Shown here piece after piece: positions 17,215 through 25,952 of a stretch of DNA of 64,000 bases (the stretch's first letter is position 1; each line of letters opens with the position of its first letter). This DNA is from Actinacidiphila rubida (GTDB lineage: Bacteria; Actinomycetota; Actinomycetes; Streptomycetales; Streptomycetaceae): contig NZ_FODD01000004.1 in NCBI RefSeq assembly GCF_900110255.1, positions 186,001 through 250,000 of the forward strand. Reading direction: 5' to 3'. Made by a program: the position numbers and the translations under genes. The notes beneath the pieces were generated by a model. The model was not told the origin of the DNA. It saw nothing but the letters and a program-made list of their open reading frames with translations, and ran no database searches.

Positions 17215-17415
17215 GCGAATCTCCCACGTACCGGGGCGCGTGCCGCAGGGGCACGCGCACGCGTCGTACCAGCAGGTCGGTCGGTGGCGGCCGCGGACGG
17301 GCCGGCCCTGCGCCGGCGCGAGGGCCACCGCGGACGGCGCGCGGACACCCCCTCACAGTGAGTACAGGTAACCGAACGACGTACGCACACTCGAACGTAG
17401 GGAGATCGCTTCAGG

Positions 17416-17436
17416 TTTGTCAATCACTCTGACAAA
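17416..17436 (-). promoter_or_regulatory. Operator-like palindrome over a -35 box
   Basis: A perfect inverted repeat TTTGTCA-N7-TGACAAA overlaps a consensus TTGACA hexamer on the minus strand (17418-17423). TACGTT, 18 bp further, is a plausible -10. It lies about 200 bp before the mannonate-dehydratase-like gene, in the 276-bp gap after the IclR gene, and is the likely control site of that operon. The adjacent IclR protein is the obvious candidate binder; a GntR-type protein is also possible given the GTCA-type half-sites. Confidence 0.6.
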
Positions 17437-17490
17437 TCCCGGCGGCGCGGTCAACGCCCCGCCGCCGCCGACCTGTTCCCCGCGCGGGCG

Positions 17491-18282
17491 TCAGTGCAGC
17501 CCCAGCCGCTTGAGCAGGGTGCTCAGCTGGTGCGCGGACTCGGTCACCGCCTGCGCGACCTCCTCCAGTCGCGCGTCGTCCATCCGGCTGGCGGGCGCCG
17601 AGCAGCTGATCGCGTCCGAGCCCGGGCCGCCGCCGAGGGCCACGGCCACGCACCTGATGTCCACCGAGTTCTCCCCGTCGTCGGTCGCCCAGCCGCGCAG
17701 CCGGGCCTCGGCGAGCTGCCGGAGGAACGCGTCGGGATCGGTGACCGTGTTGGGCGTCAGCCGCTCCAGCGGCCAGTCGAGGCGGCGCTGCACCTCGGCC
17801 GGGTCGTACCGCGACAGCACCGCCTTGCCGAGCGCGGAGGCGTGCGCCGGCAGCCGGCGGCCGACCGCCGAGTACATCCGCAGAGCGTGCCGCGACTCGC
17901 GTTTGGCCAGGTAGACCACGGTCGTGCCGTCCAGCCGGCCGAGGTGGACGGCCTCGCCGGTCTCCTCGGCGAGCGCGTCCAGCACCGGCCCCGCCAGGCT
18001 CGTGACGTCGTCGCCCTCCAGGTAGGCGGTCCCGGTCAGCAGGGCCTTGAGGCCCAGGCTGTACCGGGTGCCGGACGGGTCGACGTCCACCCACCGGCGC
18101 GCCTCCATCGTGCGCAGGATCGCGTGCAGGCTGCTCTTGGGCACCGCCATCGCGGCCGCCATCTCGGCCAGCGACAGCCGGGCGCCGTCCGCCCCCAGCA
18201 GCTCCAGCACCTCCAGCACCCGCGCCGCGGACTTGACTTCCTCGGGCTTGCGCCCGCGCGCCGCTTCCACCACCGAGTCCAC
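17491..18282 (-). CDS. IclR-family transcriptional regulator
   Basis: The 263-residue protein has an N-terminal winged helix (SAARVLEVLELL, then SLAEMAAAMAVPKSSLHAILRTM) and the C-terminal GAF-like ligand domain of IclR proteins (ending with CSAPASRMDD in the expected position). IclR regulators respond to small organic acids or sugars. The GTG at 18282 is preferred because GGGAGG lies just upstream; a longer in-frame start exists at 18339 without such a site. It stands between the mannonate-dehydratase-like operon (downstream, same strand) and a divergent sugar ABC operon, and could control either or both. Confidence 0.9.
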   Translation of the reverse strand: MDSVVEAARGRKPEEVKSAARVLEVLELLGADGARLSLAEMAAAMAVPKSSLHAILRTMEARRWVDVDPSGTRYSLGLKALLTGTAYLEGDDVTSLAGPVLDALAEETGEAVHLGRLDGTTVVYLAKRESRHALRMYSAVGRRLPAHASALGKAVLSRYDPAEVQRRLDWPLERLTPNTVTDPDAFLRQLAEARLRGWATDDGENSVDIRCVAVALGGGPGSDAISCSAPASRMDDARLEEVAQAVTESAHQLSTLLKRLGLH

Positions 18283-18357
18283 TGATCCTCCCGCTCCCCG
18301 GTCCCACCGGCCGGCCATCCCATGCCCCCGGAGGGACACCCAATCGCAACGCGCGTC

Positions 18358-18387
18358 TTGACGCTATATCAGCCGCGACTCTAAGTT
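18358..18387 (+). promoter_or_regulatory. Putative promoter of the sugar ABC operon
   Basis: TTGACG (18358-18363) and TAAGTT (18382-18387), separated by 18 bp, lie in a locally AT-richer stretch about 55 bp before the solute-binding-protein start. The region is shared with the divergent IclR gene. The -10 match is moderate. Confidence 0.45.
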
Positions 18388-18441
18388 CGGCTATCCCAAC
18401 GTCATTCGCTCTTCTGAACGATTGAACCTCAGGTAGGGGCT

Positions 18442-19866
18442 ATGCATACACCTCGGCGGATACCTTTCGCACCTTCCGGACGGATTCTTCCGGCGTCCCG
18501 GAGGATCAGGCTGGCAGCGGCCGCCGTCGCCGGCGTCCTCGCGCTCACCCCGCTCGCCGCGTGCGGCGGCTCCTCGGGCTCCGGCAGCAGCACGTCGCTG
18601 ACCATGTGGACCTTCAAGCAGTCGCACGTGGCCGCGCTGAAGAACGCGGCGGCCGAGTTCAAGAAGCAGACCGGCATCTCCGTCGACGTGCAGGCCTACG
18701 GCCCGGACGACGCCTACACCACCAAGGTGCAGGCGGCCGCGAAGACCCACGACCTGCCGGACGTCCTCGAAGTGCACTCCGACGGTGAGGACTTCGCGCT
18801 CGGCGCGACCGGCATCGTCCGCGACCTGTCCAAGGACGTCGGCAGCGACTGGAGCGGCCTCTACCAGAAGGGCGTCCAGATCTCCGGCACGGTGACCCCC
18901 GCGCACTACAAGGAGTCCGTTCCCTCCGACTCCAAGTCGCACGGCGTCAAGGAGGGCCAGCGCTTCAGCGTGCCGCTGACGTCAGGCACCTTCGGCATCG
19001 TGATGGGCAACAAGAAGACGCTGGCCGCCGCCGGCATCACCAAGCCCCCGGCCTCCTACGAGGAATGGCTCGCCGACCTGAAGGCGACCACGTCCAAGGA
19101 CCCGAAGAACGGCGGTGTCTCGCTCGGCCTGAAGGTCAAGGCGACCGGCCTGACCTGGGCCCTCCAACCCCTGGCCTTCGCGGAGTTGGGCAAGGAGAAG
19201 TTCCAGGCGCTGTGGGGCAAGGACGCCTCGGCCGACTTCTCCTCGCCCGACGGCCAGAAGGTGCTCGCCGACTACGCGAAGATGCAGCCGTACTGGATGC
19301 CCGGCACGCAGACGCTCGACATCGACACCGCCGACCAGGCCTTCGCCCAGGGCAAGTCCGCCTGGGACATCGGCGGCACCTTCACGCTGGCGTTCCTCCA
19401 GCAGAACGGCATGAACCCCGACGACGTCATGGCGTTCGGCTTCCCCGGCCCGCAGGGCGGCACGGTGCCCAAGCCCGCCCTCGCGCCGCTGGCACTCACC
19501 GGCCTGGCGGTCAGCTCCACCAGCGCGCACCCCGACAACGCGCTCAAGTGGATGAAGTTCCTCGCGCAGCCCGGCGTCGCCTCGAAGTTCGCCAAGGACG
19601 CCACCGAGGTGCCCTCCACCGAGCTCGGTGCGAACGCCGCCTCCGTGATGGGCGCGACCCTCGCCGACATGACCCAGGCCTTCGTGGGCACGCCCGAGAA
19701 CACCTACGACCCGAACGTGGCCGACTTCCGGCCGCCCGGCTACGACCAGGACTCGATGGCGGAGATCCTCGCCGACCTCACCCCGCTGAAGCAGAAGGGC
19801 GTGGCGGCCACCGGCAAGGACATGGCCAAGCTCAACGGCAACTTCTGGGCGACGGCGGACAAGTGA
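18442..19866 (+). CDS. Extracellular sugar-binding lipoprotein of an ABC importer
   Basis: The 474-residue protein has a signal peptide ending in the lipobox LAAC (Cys41) and the family-1 solute-binding fold typical of oligosaccharide importers (LTMWTFKQSHVAALKNAA near the mature N-terminus; GKSAWDIGG later). It should be anchored to the outer face of the membrane and deliver a sugar or oligosaccharide to the two permeases encoded next. Its stop overlaps the start of the first permease gene (GTGA). No ATPase is encoded nearby, so a shared ATPase such as MsiK is expected. The ligand is presumably a mannoside or plant oligosaccharide, from gene context only. Confidence 0.93.
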   Translation: MHTPRRIPFAPSGRILPASRRIRLAAAAVAGVLALTPLAACGGSSGSGSSTSLTMWTFKQSHVAALKNAAAEFKKQTGISVDVQAYGPDDAYTTKVQAAAKTHDLPDVLEVHSDGEDFALGATGIVRDLSKDVGSDWSGLYQKGVQISGTVTPAHYKESVPSDSKSHGVKEGQRFSVPLTSGTFGIVMGNKKTLAAAGITKPPASYEEWLADLKATTSKDPKNGGVSLGLKVKATGLTWALQPLAFAELGKEKFQALWGKDASADFSSPDGQKVLADYAKMQPYWMPGTQTLDIDTADQAFAQGKSAWDIGGTFTLAFLQQNGMNPDDVMAFGFPGPQGGTVPKPALAPLALTGLAVSSTSAHPDNALKWMKFLAQPGVASKFAKDATEVPSTELGANAASVMGATLADMTQAFVGTPENTYDPNVADFRPPGYDQDSMAEILADLTPLKQKGVAATGKDMAKLNGNFWATADK

Positions 19867-20870
19867 GCACCGTACCCCGTCCCGCACCGGCACGGACGGC
19901 CGCCGCCGGCCGGGGGGAGACCCCCCGGCCGGCCCGCGCGGCCGGTCCCGGCACCGGCCGGCGCGTACTGCGGCGCCGCACGTACGAGGCCGTCTCCGGT
20001 TACCTCTTCGTCGCCCCCGCCGTGATCCTCTTCGCGGTCATGGGCCTGTACACGGTCGGCTACGGCTTCCTGCTGAGCTTCGCCCGGTGGAACGGCTTCG
20101 CGCCGCACTGGGACTGGGTGGGCCTGCAGAACTACAAGGACCTGCTGTGGCAGAACCCCGCCTACGCGCCCCGGCTCCACCACGCGGCGATGCACACCCT
20201 CTACGTGATGATCGCCGTGCCGCTGCTGACCGTGCTGGTGTCCTTCCCGCTCGCGGTGCTGCTCAACTCGGCCCGGCGGATGCAGGGACTGCTGCGCTCG
20301 GTCTACTTCGTGCCGTACGTGACCAGCGGCGTCGCGGTGTTCTTCGCCTGGCAGTACATCCTCCAGCCCGACGGCGCCGTGAACACCGTGCTGGGCAGCC
20401 TGGGCATGGGCTCGCTCAGCCAGCCGCAGGGCTGGCTCGGCAACCCCGCCACCGCGCTGCCCACGATGATCGTGGTCACCGTCTGGGGAGCCGTGCCGGT
20501 CGCGATGCTGCTGTACCTGACAGGACTCCAGAGCATCGACCGCAGTGTGCTGGAGGCCTCGCAGCTCGACGGCGCCGGCTGGTGGCGCACCAACGTCTCG
20601 GTGGTGTGGCCCCTCGTGCGGCCCATCACCTCGATCGTGGTGCTGCTCAACCTGCGCGACTCGCTGCAGGGCTTCCAGACCTTCCTGGTGATGACCAACG
20701 GCGGTCCCGGCGACCACACCAACGTGCTCGGCCTGGAGGCCTACCGGCTGGCCTTCCTCATGGATCTCGCGCCGACGCTCGGCCTGGCCAGCGCCCTGGG
20801 CTGGCTGCTGTTCGCCGCGGCGCTCGTCATCGCGCTGATCAACCTGCGAGTCATGCGGAGCGCAACATGA
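19863..20870 (+). CDS. Sugar ABC transporter permease (MalF-like)
   Basis: The 335-residue membrane protein has a basic, proline-rich cytoplasmic N-terminus of about 40 residues and then six predicted membrane segments. The permease EAA-type loop is recognisable (EASQLDGAGWWRTNVSVVWP). The GTG at 19863 overlaps the binding-protein stop by four bases, and its own stop overlaps the next permease ATG (ATGA). It forms a heterodimeric membrane channel with the next gene product, importing the sugar delivered by the upstream lipoprotein. Confidence 0.92.
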   Translation: MSTVPRPAPARTAAAGRGETPRPARAAGPGTGRRVLRRRTYEAVSGYLFVAPAVILFAVMGLYTVGYGFLLSFARWNGFAPHWDWVGLQNYKDLLWQNPAYAPRLHHAAMHTLYVMIAVPLLTVLVSFPLAVLLNSARRMQGLLRSVYFVPYVTSGVAVFFAWQYILQPDGAVNTVLGSLGMGSLSQPQGWLGNPATALPTMIVVTVWGAVPVAMLLYLTGLQSIDRSVLEASQLDGAGWWRTNVSVVWPLVRPITSIVVLLNLRDSLQGFQTFLVMTNGGPGDHTNVLGLEAYRLAFLMDLAPTLGLASALGWLLFAAALVIALINLRVMRSAT

Positions 20871-21766
20871 CAACGACTCCCCTCACCCCCATCACCTCCC
20901 GCCCCCACCGCACCCCGGCCGGCGGCGGCGCCGGCCCGGCCCGGGCACGCAGGATCAGCGCCCGCGTGCTGGTCGGCCTGCTGCTCGCGCTCTACGGCGT
21001 GATCAGCGTCTACCCCTTCCTGTGGATGGTGTCGGCGGCCTTCAAGAACCAGTTCGAGGTGGTCCGCGGCGGGCATCTGGTCCCGCACCACCCGACGTTC
21101 GCCACGCTCTCCCAGACCTGGAACCAGCTGCACTTCTTCCGGTACTTCGTGAACAGCCTCGAAGTCACCCTGCTGACCGTGGTGCTGACCCTGGTGGTCT
21201 ACGCGGCCGCCGGCTACGCCTTCGCGGTGCTGGACTTCCCCGGCCGCGGGCTCCTGCAGAAGATGTTCGTGGCGCTGCTGTTCGTGCCCGGCGTGACGGT
21301 GATGCTGCCGATCGTCCTGCTGGAGGACAAGATGGGCATCCTCGGCACCCACATGGGACTGGTCCTGCCCTTCGTCAACGGCGGCGCGCCCCTGTCGGTG
21401 CTGCTGATGACGGGCGCGTTCGCCACCGTTCCGAAGGAACTGCGCGAGTCGGCCCGGGTGGACGGGGCCGGCGAGTTCCACATCTTCACCCGCATCTACC
21501 TGCCGCTGACCCGGCCCGCGCTGATCACGGTGGCCCTCATCACCGCGATCCCCACCTGGAACGAGTACCTGCTGACCCGCGTGTCGCTGAACAGCGAGAG
21601 CACCTACACGCTGCCGCTGGGCCTGCAGACCCTCGCCTCGGAGAACGTGCCGCACTACAACGACCTGATGGCCGGCGCGCTCATCGTGGTGATCCCGGTC
21701 GTGGTGCTCTTCCTGTCCCTCCAGCGCTACTTCGTCAACGGCCTGGTCGGGGCGGTGAAGGGCTGA
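20867..21766 (+). CDS. Sugar ABC transporter permease (MalG-like)
   Basis: The 299-residue protein has six predicted membrane segments and the EAA loop (ESARVDGAGEFHIFTRIYLP), with the MalG-type ending RYFVNGLVGAVKG. The ATG overlaps the preceding permease stop (ATGA), and the TGA overlaps the epimerase ATG by one base (TGATG). It completes the channel of the importer. The ATPase is missing from the operon, as in other Streptomyces carbohydrate importers powered by MsiK. Confidence 0.93.
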   Translation: MTTTPLTPITSRPHRTPAGGGAGPARARRISARVLVGLLLALYGVISVYPFLWMVSAAFKNQFEVVRGGHLVPHHPTFATLSQTWNQLHFFRYFVNSLEVTLLTVVLTLVVYAAAGYAFAVLDFPGRGLLQKMFVALLFVPGVTVMLPIVLLEDKMGILGTHMGLVLPFVNGGAPLSVLLMTGAFATVPKELRESARVDGAGEFHIFTRIYLPLTRPALITVALITAIPTWNEYLLTRVSLNSESTYTLPLGLQTLASENVPHYNDLMAGALIVVIPVVVLFLSLQRYFVNGLVGAVKG

Positions 21767-22659
21767 TGCGCGTCCTGGTCACCGGGGCCGCCGGGCACAT
21801 CGGCCGCCATGTGACCGCCGACCTGCTGGCGGCGGGGCACGAACTGGTGCTCACCGACCTGCTGCCGGTGGACGAGCCCGACGCGCTGCGGGTGCACATC
21901 GGCGACCTGCGCGACCCCGCCCTGGTCCGCGAGGCCGTGGCCGGCACCGAGGCGGTGGTCCACCTCGGTGCCGTGCCGCACCCCAACGTGCCCGACGCCA
22001 GCGAGCTGTTCGCCCACAACTGCCTCACCGCGCACCGGGTGTTCGAGGAAGCCGGGCGGGCCGGGGTACGCCGCGTGGTGGCCGCCTCCAGCATGGCCGC
22101 GGTGGGCCTGGCCTGGTCGCCGGTGCCGGTCTCACCGGAGTACGTGCCCCTCGACGAGCGCCACCCCGGCCTGGTGCGCGACCCGTACGGGCTGTCCAAG
22201 CAGGTGCTGGAGGACGTCGCGCGCACCGCCCACCGCCGGTACGGGCTGGACGCGCTGTGCCTGCGCCTGCCGTTCACGGGCAGCGGGGAACGGCTGGCCG
22301 GCTTCCTCGCCGCGTGCGCGGCCGACCCGGCCGTACAGCGGCACGACCTGTGGGGCTGGCTGCACACCCTCGACGCGGCCGCCGTGGTGCGGCTCGCCCT
22401 GGAACGCGACTGGCGGGGCTGCCACGTGGTCAACGTCAGCGCCGCCGACACCACCTCCACCGTGCCGTCGGCGGACCTCATGGCCCGCCACCACCCGGGC
22501 GTGCCGCTGCACCGCGACGTGCCCGGCCACGGCGCGCTGTTCGACACCGCGGCCTGCACCGCGCTGCTCGGCTTCGTCCCGCGGCGCACCTGGCGCACCG
22601 GCGCGGACGCGGGCGGCAGCACGCACCATCCGTCACACCCCGCCGCCCGCCGGGCCTGA
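21766..22659 (+). CDS. NAD-dependent epimerase/dehydratase (extended SDR)
   Basis: The 297-residue protein has the Rossmann motif GAAGHIG at residues about 8-14 and the active-site YxxxK pattern (DPYGLSKQVLEDVAR), with the usual SS upstream (AASSMAAVG). It resembles uronate dehydrogenases and sugar epimerases that act on free or nucleotide-bound sugars. The start overlaps the permease stop (TGATG), so it is part of the importer operon and probably modifies the incoming sugar or a derivative. The exact substrate cannot be predicted. Confidence 0.87.
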   Translation: MRVLVTGAAGHIGRHVTADLLAAGHELVLTDLLPVDEPDALRVHIGDLRDPALVREAVAGTEAVVHLGAVPHPNVPDASELFAHNCLTAHRVFEEAGRAGVRRVVAASSMAAVGLAWSPVPVSPEYVPLDERHPGLVRDPYGLSKQVLEDVARTAHRRYGLDALCLRLPFTGSGERLAGFLAACAADPAVQRHDLWGWLHTLDAAAVVRLALERDWRGCHVVNVSAADTTSTVPSADLMARHHPGVPLHRDVPGHGALFDTAACTALLGFVPRRTWRTGADAGGSTHHPSHPAARRA

Positions 22660-22728
22660 CCGCCGCCCACGCTCACCGCTACCGGCCGGCGGCAGCGGCC
22701 GCCGGCCCCTCGCAGAAAGAGCACTCCT

Positions 22729-25700
22729 GTGCATGACGACCGTCTCATCGTCGAAGAGCGGATCACCAAGTTCCTCGACCGGGTGGTGCGCCCGGCCGTG
22801 TACGGCCCGGCGCGGGGCCTCGACCTCGCCCTATGGAACGTGCCGGGCGAGCCGGTCCCGGTGGCCGACGCGCTGGCCGCCGGCTACACGCCCGTGTCGA
22901 TCGGCGCCACCTGGGGCGGCCCCTGGTCCACGAGCTGGCTGAGAACCCGCGGGCGGATCCCGCAGGCGTGGGCGGGGCGCCGTGTCGAGGCGCTGTTCGA
23001 CCTGGGCTTCGACTGGACCAAGGGACCCGGCGGGCAGGCGGAGGGGTTCGTCCACGACGCCTCGGGCTCGCCGCTCCAGGGCCTGCACCCCTACCACCGC
23101 GGCGTGCTGCTGGCGGAGTCCGCCGCCGGAGGCGAGGCCGTCGACCTGCTGGTGGAGCTGGCCGCCAACCCCATGATCGAGGGCGCGCACGCGGTCGACA
23201 CCCACTACGGCTCCCGGGAGACCGCCGGGGACGCCCACCTCTACCAGCTGCGGCAGGTGGAGATCGCCGTCCGCGAGGACGCGGTGTGGCACCTGGTCCA
23301 CGACATGGACGTCCTCGACCAGTTGATGCGGGAACTGCCGGCGGGCGGGACGCGGCGGCACGAGATCCTGCGGGCGCTGCGGGACGCGATCGACGCGGTG
23401 GACGTCCGCGACGTGGCGGGCACCGCGCAGGCCGCGCGGGACCGGCTGGCCGGCGTGCTGGCGCGGCCCGCCCACGCCTCGGCGCACACCGTCACCGCGG
23501 TCGGGCACGCGCACATCGACTCGGCGTGGCTGTGGCCGGTCCGCGAGACGGTCCGCAAGTGCGCCCGCACCTTCACCAACATGACGACGCTGGCGCAGGA
23601 GTACCCGGAACTGGTCTTCGCGTGCTCCTCCGCGCAGCAGTACGCCTGGATCAAGGAGCAGCGCCCGGAGGTCTTCGAGCGCGTCAAGAAGGCGGTCTCC
23701 GCGGGCACCTGGGCGCCGGTCGGCGGCATGTGGGTGGAGGCGGACGGCAATCTGCCGGGCGGCGAGGCACTCGCCCGCCAGCTGGTCCTCGGACGCCGCT
23801 TCTTCCAGGAGGAGTTCGGCATCGCGCAGGAGGGGGTGTGGCTGCCGGACTCCTTCGGCTACACCGCCGCCTATCCCCAACTGGCCGCGCTGGCGGGGGC
23901 CAAGTGGTTCCTCACCCAGAAGCTGTCGTGGAACGAGACCAACCGGCTGCCGCACCACACCTTCCACTGGGAGGGCATCGACGGCACCCGGATCTTCACC
24001 CACTTCCCGCCCGTCGACACCTACAACGCGTCGATCACCGGTGCCGAACTCGCGCACGCCGAGGCCAACTTCGCGGAGAAGGGCGCGGCCACCCGCTCGC
24101 TCGCGCCGTTCGGCTACGGGGACGGCGGCGGCGGCCCCACCCGCGACATGCTGGAGCGGGCCCGGCGGCTGCGCGACCTGGAGGGCTCGCCGAGGGTCGA
24201 GGTGGCGGGGCCCGCGGCGTTCTTCGACGCGGCCCGCGCGGAGTACGAGCGGCTGCCGGTGTGGCGCGGTGAGCTGTACCTGGAGAACCACCGCGGCACC
24301 TACACCAGCCAGGCCCGTACCAAGCGCGGCAACCGGCGGGCCGAGGCGCTGCTGCGGGAGGCCGAACTGTGGTCGGTGGCCGCGGCGGTCCGGGCGGGCG
24401 CGGCCTACCCGTACGAGCGCCTGGAGTCGCTCTGGCAGCGGGTGCTGCTGCACCAGTTCCACGACATCCTGCCGGGGTCCTCGATCGCCTGGGTGCACCA
24501 GGAGGCCGAGGCCGTGCACGCCGCGCTCCAGGCCGAACTGGCCGAGGTGATCGGCACCGCGCTGGACGGCGGCGACGGGACGGCGTTCTTCAACGCCGGT
24601 CCGTACGCGCGCCACGAGGTGGTGACGCTGCCGGCCGGCGCCGCCGCGACCGGGGTGGCGGAGCAGCAGCTGTCGGACGGGCGGCGCACGGTGCTCGTCG
24701 AGGCGCCGCCGCTGGGCACGGGCCGGGCGGTCGCACCGCGGCACCCCGGCGTGACGGTGGACTCCGGCGCGGACGGCGTCACCCTGGACAACGGGGTGAT
24801 CCGGGTGCGGATCGACGGCGCCGGGCTGGTGCGCTCGGTGTACGACCACCGGGCGGGCCGCGAGGCCCTGGACCCGGAGCGGCCCGGGAACCTGCTGCAA
24901 CTGCACCCCGACGACCCCAACCGGTGGAGCGCCTGGAACATCGACGGCTACTACCGCGACGTGGTGCGCGACCTCACCGAGGCCGACTCCGTCGAGGTCG
25001 CCGAGCCCGGCCCGCTGCTGGCCTCGGTGCGCGTCGCCCGCTCCTTCGGCGATTCGCACCTGGTGCAGCACCTCGAACTGACGGTGGGGAGCGCGCAGTT
25101 GACGGTGCGCACCGAGGTCGACTGGCAGGAGCGGGACACCCTGCTCAAGGCGGCCTTCCCGCTGGACGTGCACGCCGAGGAGGAGAGCGCGGAGATCCAG
25201 TTCGGCCATGTGCGCCGGCCCACCCACGAGAACACCAGCTGGGACGCCGCCCGTTTCGAGCTGTGGGCGCACCGCTGGGTGCACGTCGGCGAGCACGGCT
25301 GGGGCGCGGCCGTGGTCAACGAGTCGACGTACGGCCACGACGTGTCCCGCACCACCCGCGAGGACGGCGGCACGACGACGACGGTCCGGCTGTCGCTGCT
25401 GCGCTCCCCGCACAGCCCCGACCCGCAGGCCGACCGCGGCGCGCACTCCTTCGCGTACGGCCTCGTCGTGGGCGCCGGCGTCGGGGAGGCCGTCGCCGCC
25501 GGCTACGCCCTCAACCTGCCGTTGCGGCCCGCCGGTTCGGGCGCGGCGGCCGGACCCTCGCTGGTCGCCGTCGACACACCCGACATCGTGGTGGAGGCGG
25601 TCAAGCTCGCCGACGACCGCTCCGGGGACGTCGTGGTCCGGCTGTACGAGTCCCGGGGCGGTGCCGCGCGCGGGACCCTGCGGACGGACTTCCCACTCGC

Positions 25701-25824
25701 CGGCGCCCAGGTGACCGACCTGCTGGAGAACCCGGTGGAGCCGCTGACCGCCGGGCCCGACGGGACGCTGCCGCTGCGGCTGCGCCCGTTCCAGATCCTC
25801 ACCCTGCGCCTGCGCAGGCCCTGA
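22729..25824 (+). CDS. GH38 alpha-mannosidase
   Basis: The 1031-residue enzyme carries all expected GH38 motifs: metal ligands His262 and Asp264 (HAHIDSAWLWP), nucleophile Asp374 (WLPDSFGYT), a likely acid/base Asp465 (FGYGDGGGGPT) and metal ligand His578 (FHDILPG). No signal peptide is present, so it hydrolyses alpha-mannosides in the cytoplasm after import. The GTG at 22729 is supported by alignment of its N-terminus with the other GH38 protein in the window (MHD..I..EERI). A 69-bp gap separates it from the epimerase gene, so co-transcription with the importer operon is likely. A hairpin follows at 25834. Confidence 0.94.
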   Translation: MHDDRLIVEERITKFLDRVVRPAVYGPARGLDLALWNVPGEPVPVADALAAGYTPVSIGATWGGPWSTSWLRTRGRIPQAWAGRRVEALFDLGFDWTKGPGGQAEGFVHDASGSPLQGLHPYHRGVLLAESAAGGEAVDLLVELAANPMIEGAHAVDTHYGSRETAGDAHLYQLRQVEIAVREDAVWHLVHDMDVLDQLMRELPAGGTRRHEILRALRDAIDAVDVRDVAGTAQAARDRLAGVLARPAHASAHTVTAVGHAHIDSAWLWPVRETVRKCARTFTNMTTLAQEYPELVFACSSAQQYAWIKEQRPEVFERVKKAVSAGTWAPVGGMWVEADGNLPGGEALARQLVLGRRFFQEEFGIAQEGVWLPDSFGYTAAYPQLAALAGAKWFLTQKLSWNETNRLPHHTFHWEGIDGTRIFTHFPPVDTYNASITGAELAHAEANFAEKGAATRSLAPFGYGDGGGGPTRDMLERARRLRDLEGSPRVEVAGPAAFFDAARAEYERLPVWRGELYLENHRGTYTSQARTKRGNRRAEALLREAELWSVAAAVRAGAAYPYERLESLWQRVLLHQFHDILPGSSIAWVHQEAEAVHAALQAELAEVIGTALDGGDGTAFFNAGPYARHEVVTLPAGAAATGVAEQQLSDGRRTVLVEAPPLGTGRAVAPRHPGVTVDSGADGVTLDNGVIRVRIDGAGLVRSVYDHRAGREALDPERPGNLLQLHPDDPNRWSAWNIDGYYRDVVRDLTEADSVEVAEPGPLLASVRVARSFGDSHLVQHLELTVGSAQLTVRTEVDWQERDTLLKAAFPLDVHAEEESAEIQFGHVRRPTHENTSWDAARFELWAHRWVHVGEHGWGAAVVNESTYGHDVSRTTREDGGTTTTVRLSLLRSPHSPDPQADRGAHSFAYGLVVGAGVGEAVAAGYALNLPLRPAGSGAAAGPSLVAVDTPDIVVEAVKLADDRSGDVVVRLYESRGGAARGTLRTDFPLAGAQVTDLLENPVEPLTAGPDGTLPLRLRPFQILTLRLRRP

Positions 25825-25833
25825 ACAGGCGGC

Positions 25834-25870
25834 CCGGGAGCCGGTCCCCACCCACAGGCCCGGCTCCCGG
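25834..25870 (+). terminator. Stem-loop terminator after the GH38 gene
   Basis: Perfect 11-bp arms (CCGGGAGCCGG and complement) enclose a 15-base loop 10 bp after the mannosidase stop. It probably ends the importer/mannosidase transcript before the secreted pectate-lyase-fold gene. Confidence 0.6.
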
Positions 25871-25952
25871 CCCCCGGCTCCGTCCGCCCCCGCACGTCCC
25901 GTACGACCCCCGTTCGCCGACTGGCGTCCCGTCAGACCTGGAGGTTGTTTCC

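Noticed and set aside
24369..25952. Upstream extension of the pectate-lyase-fold protein through the GH38 gene
   Set aside because: It overlaps a well-supported gene; the signal peptide and GGAGG-GTG start at 25953 define the true start.
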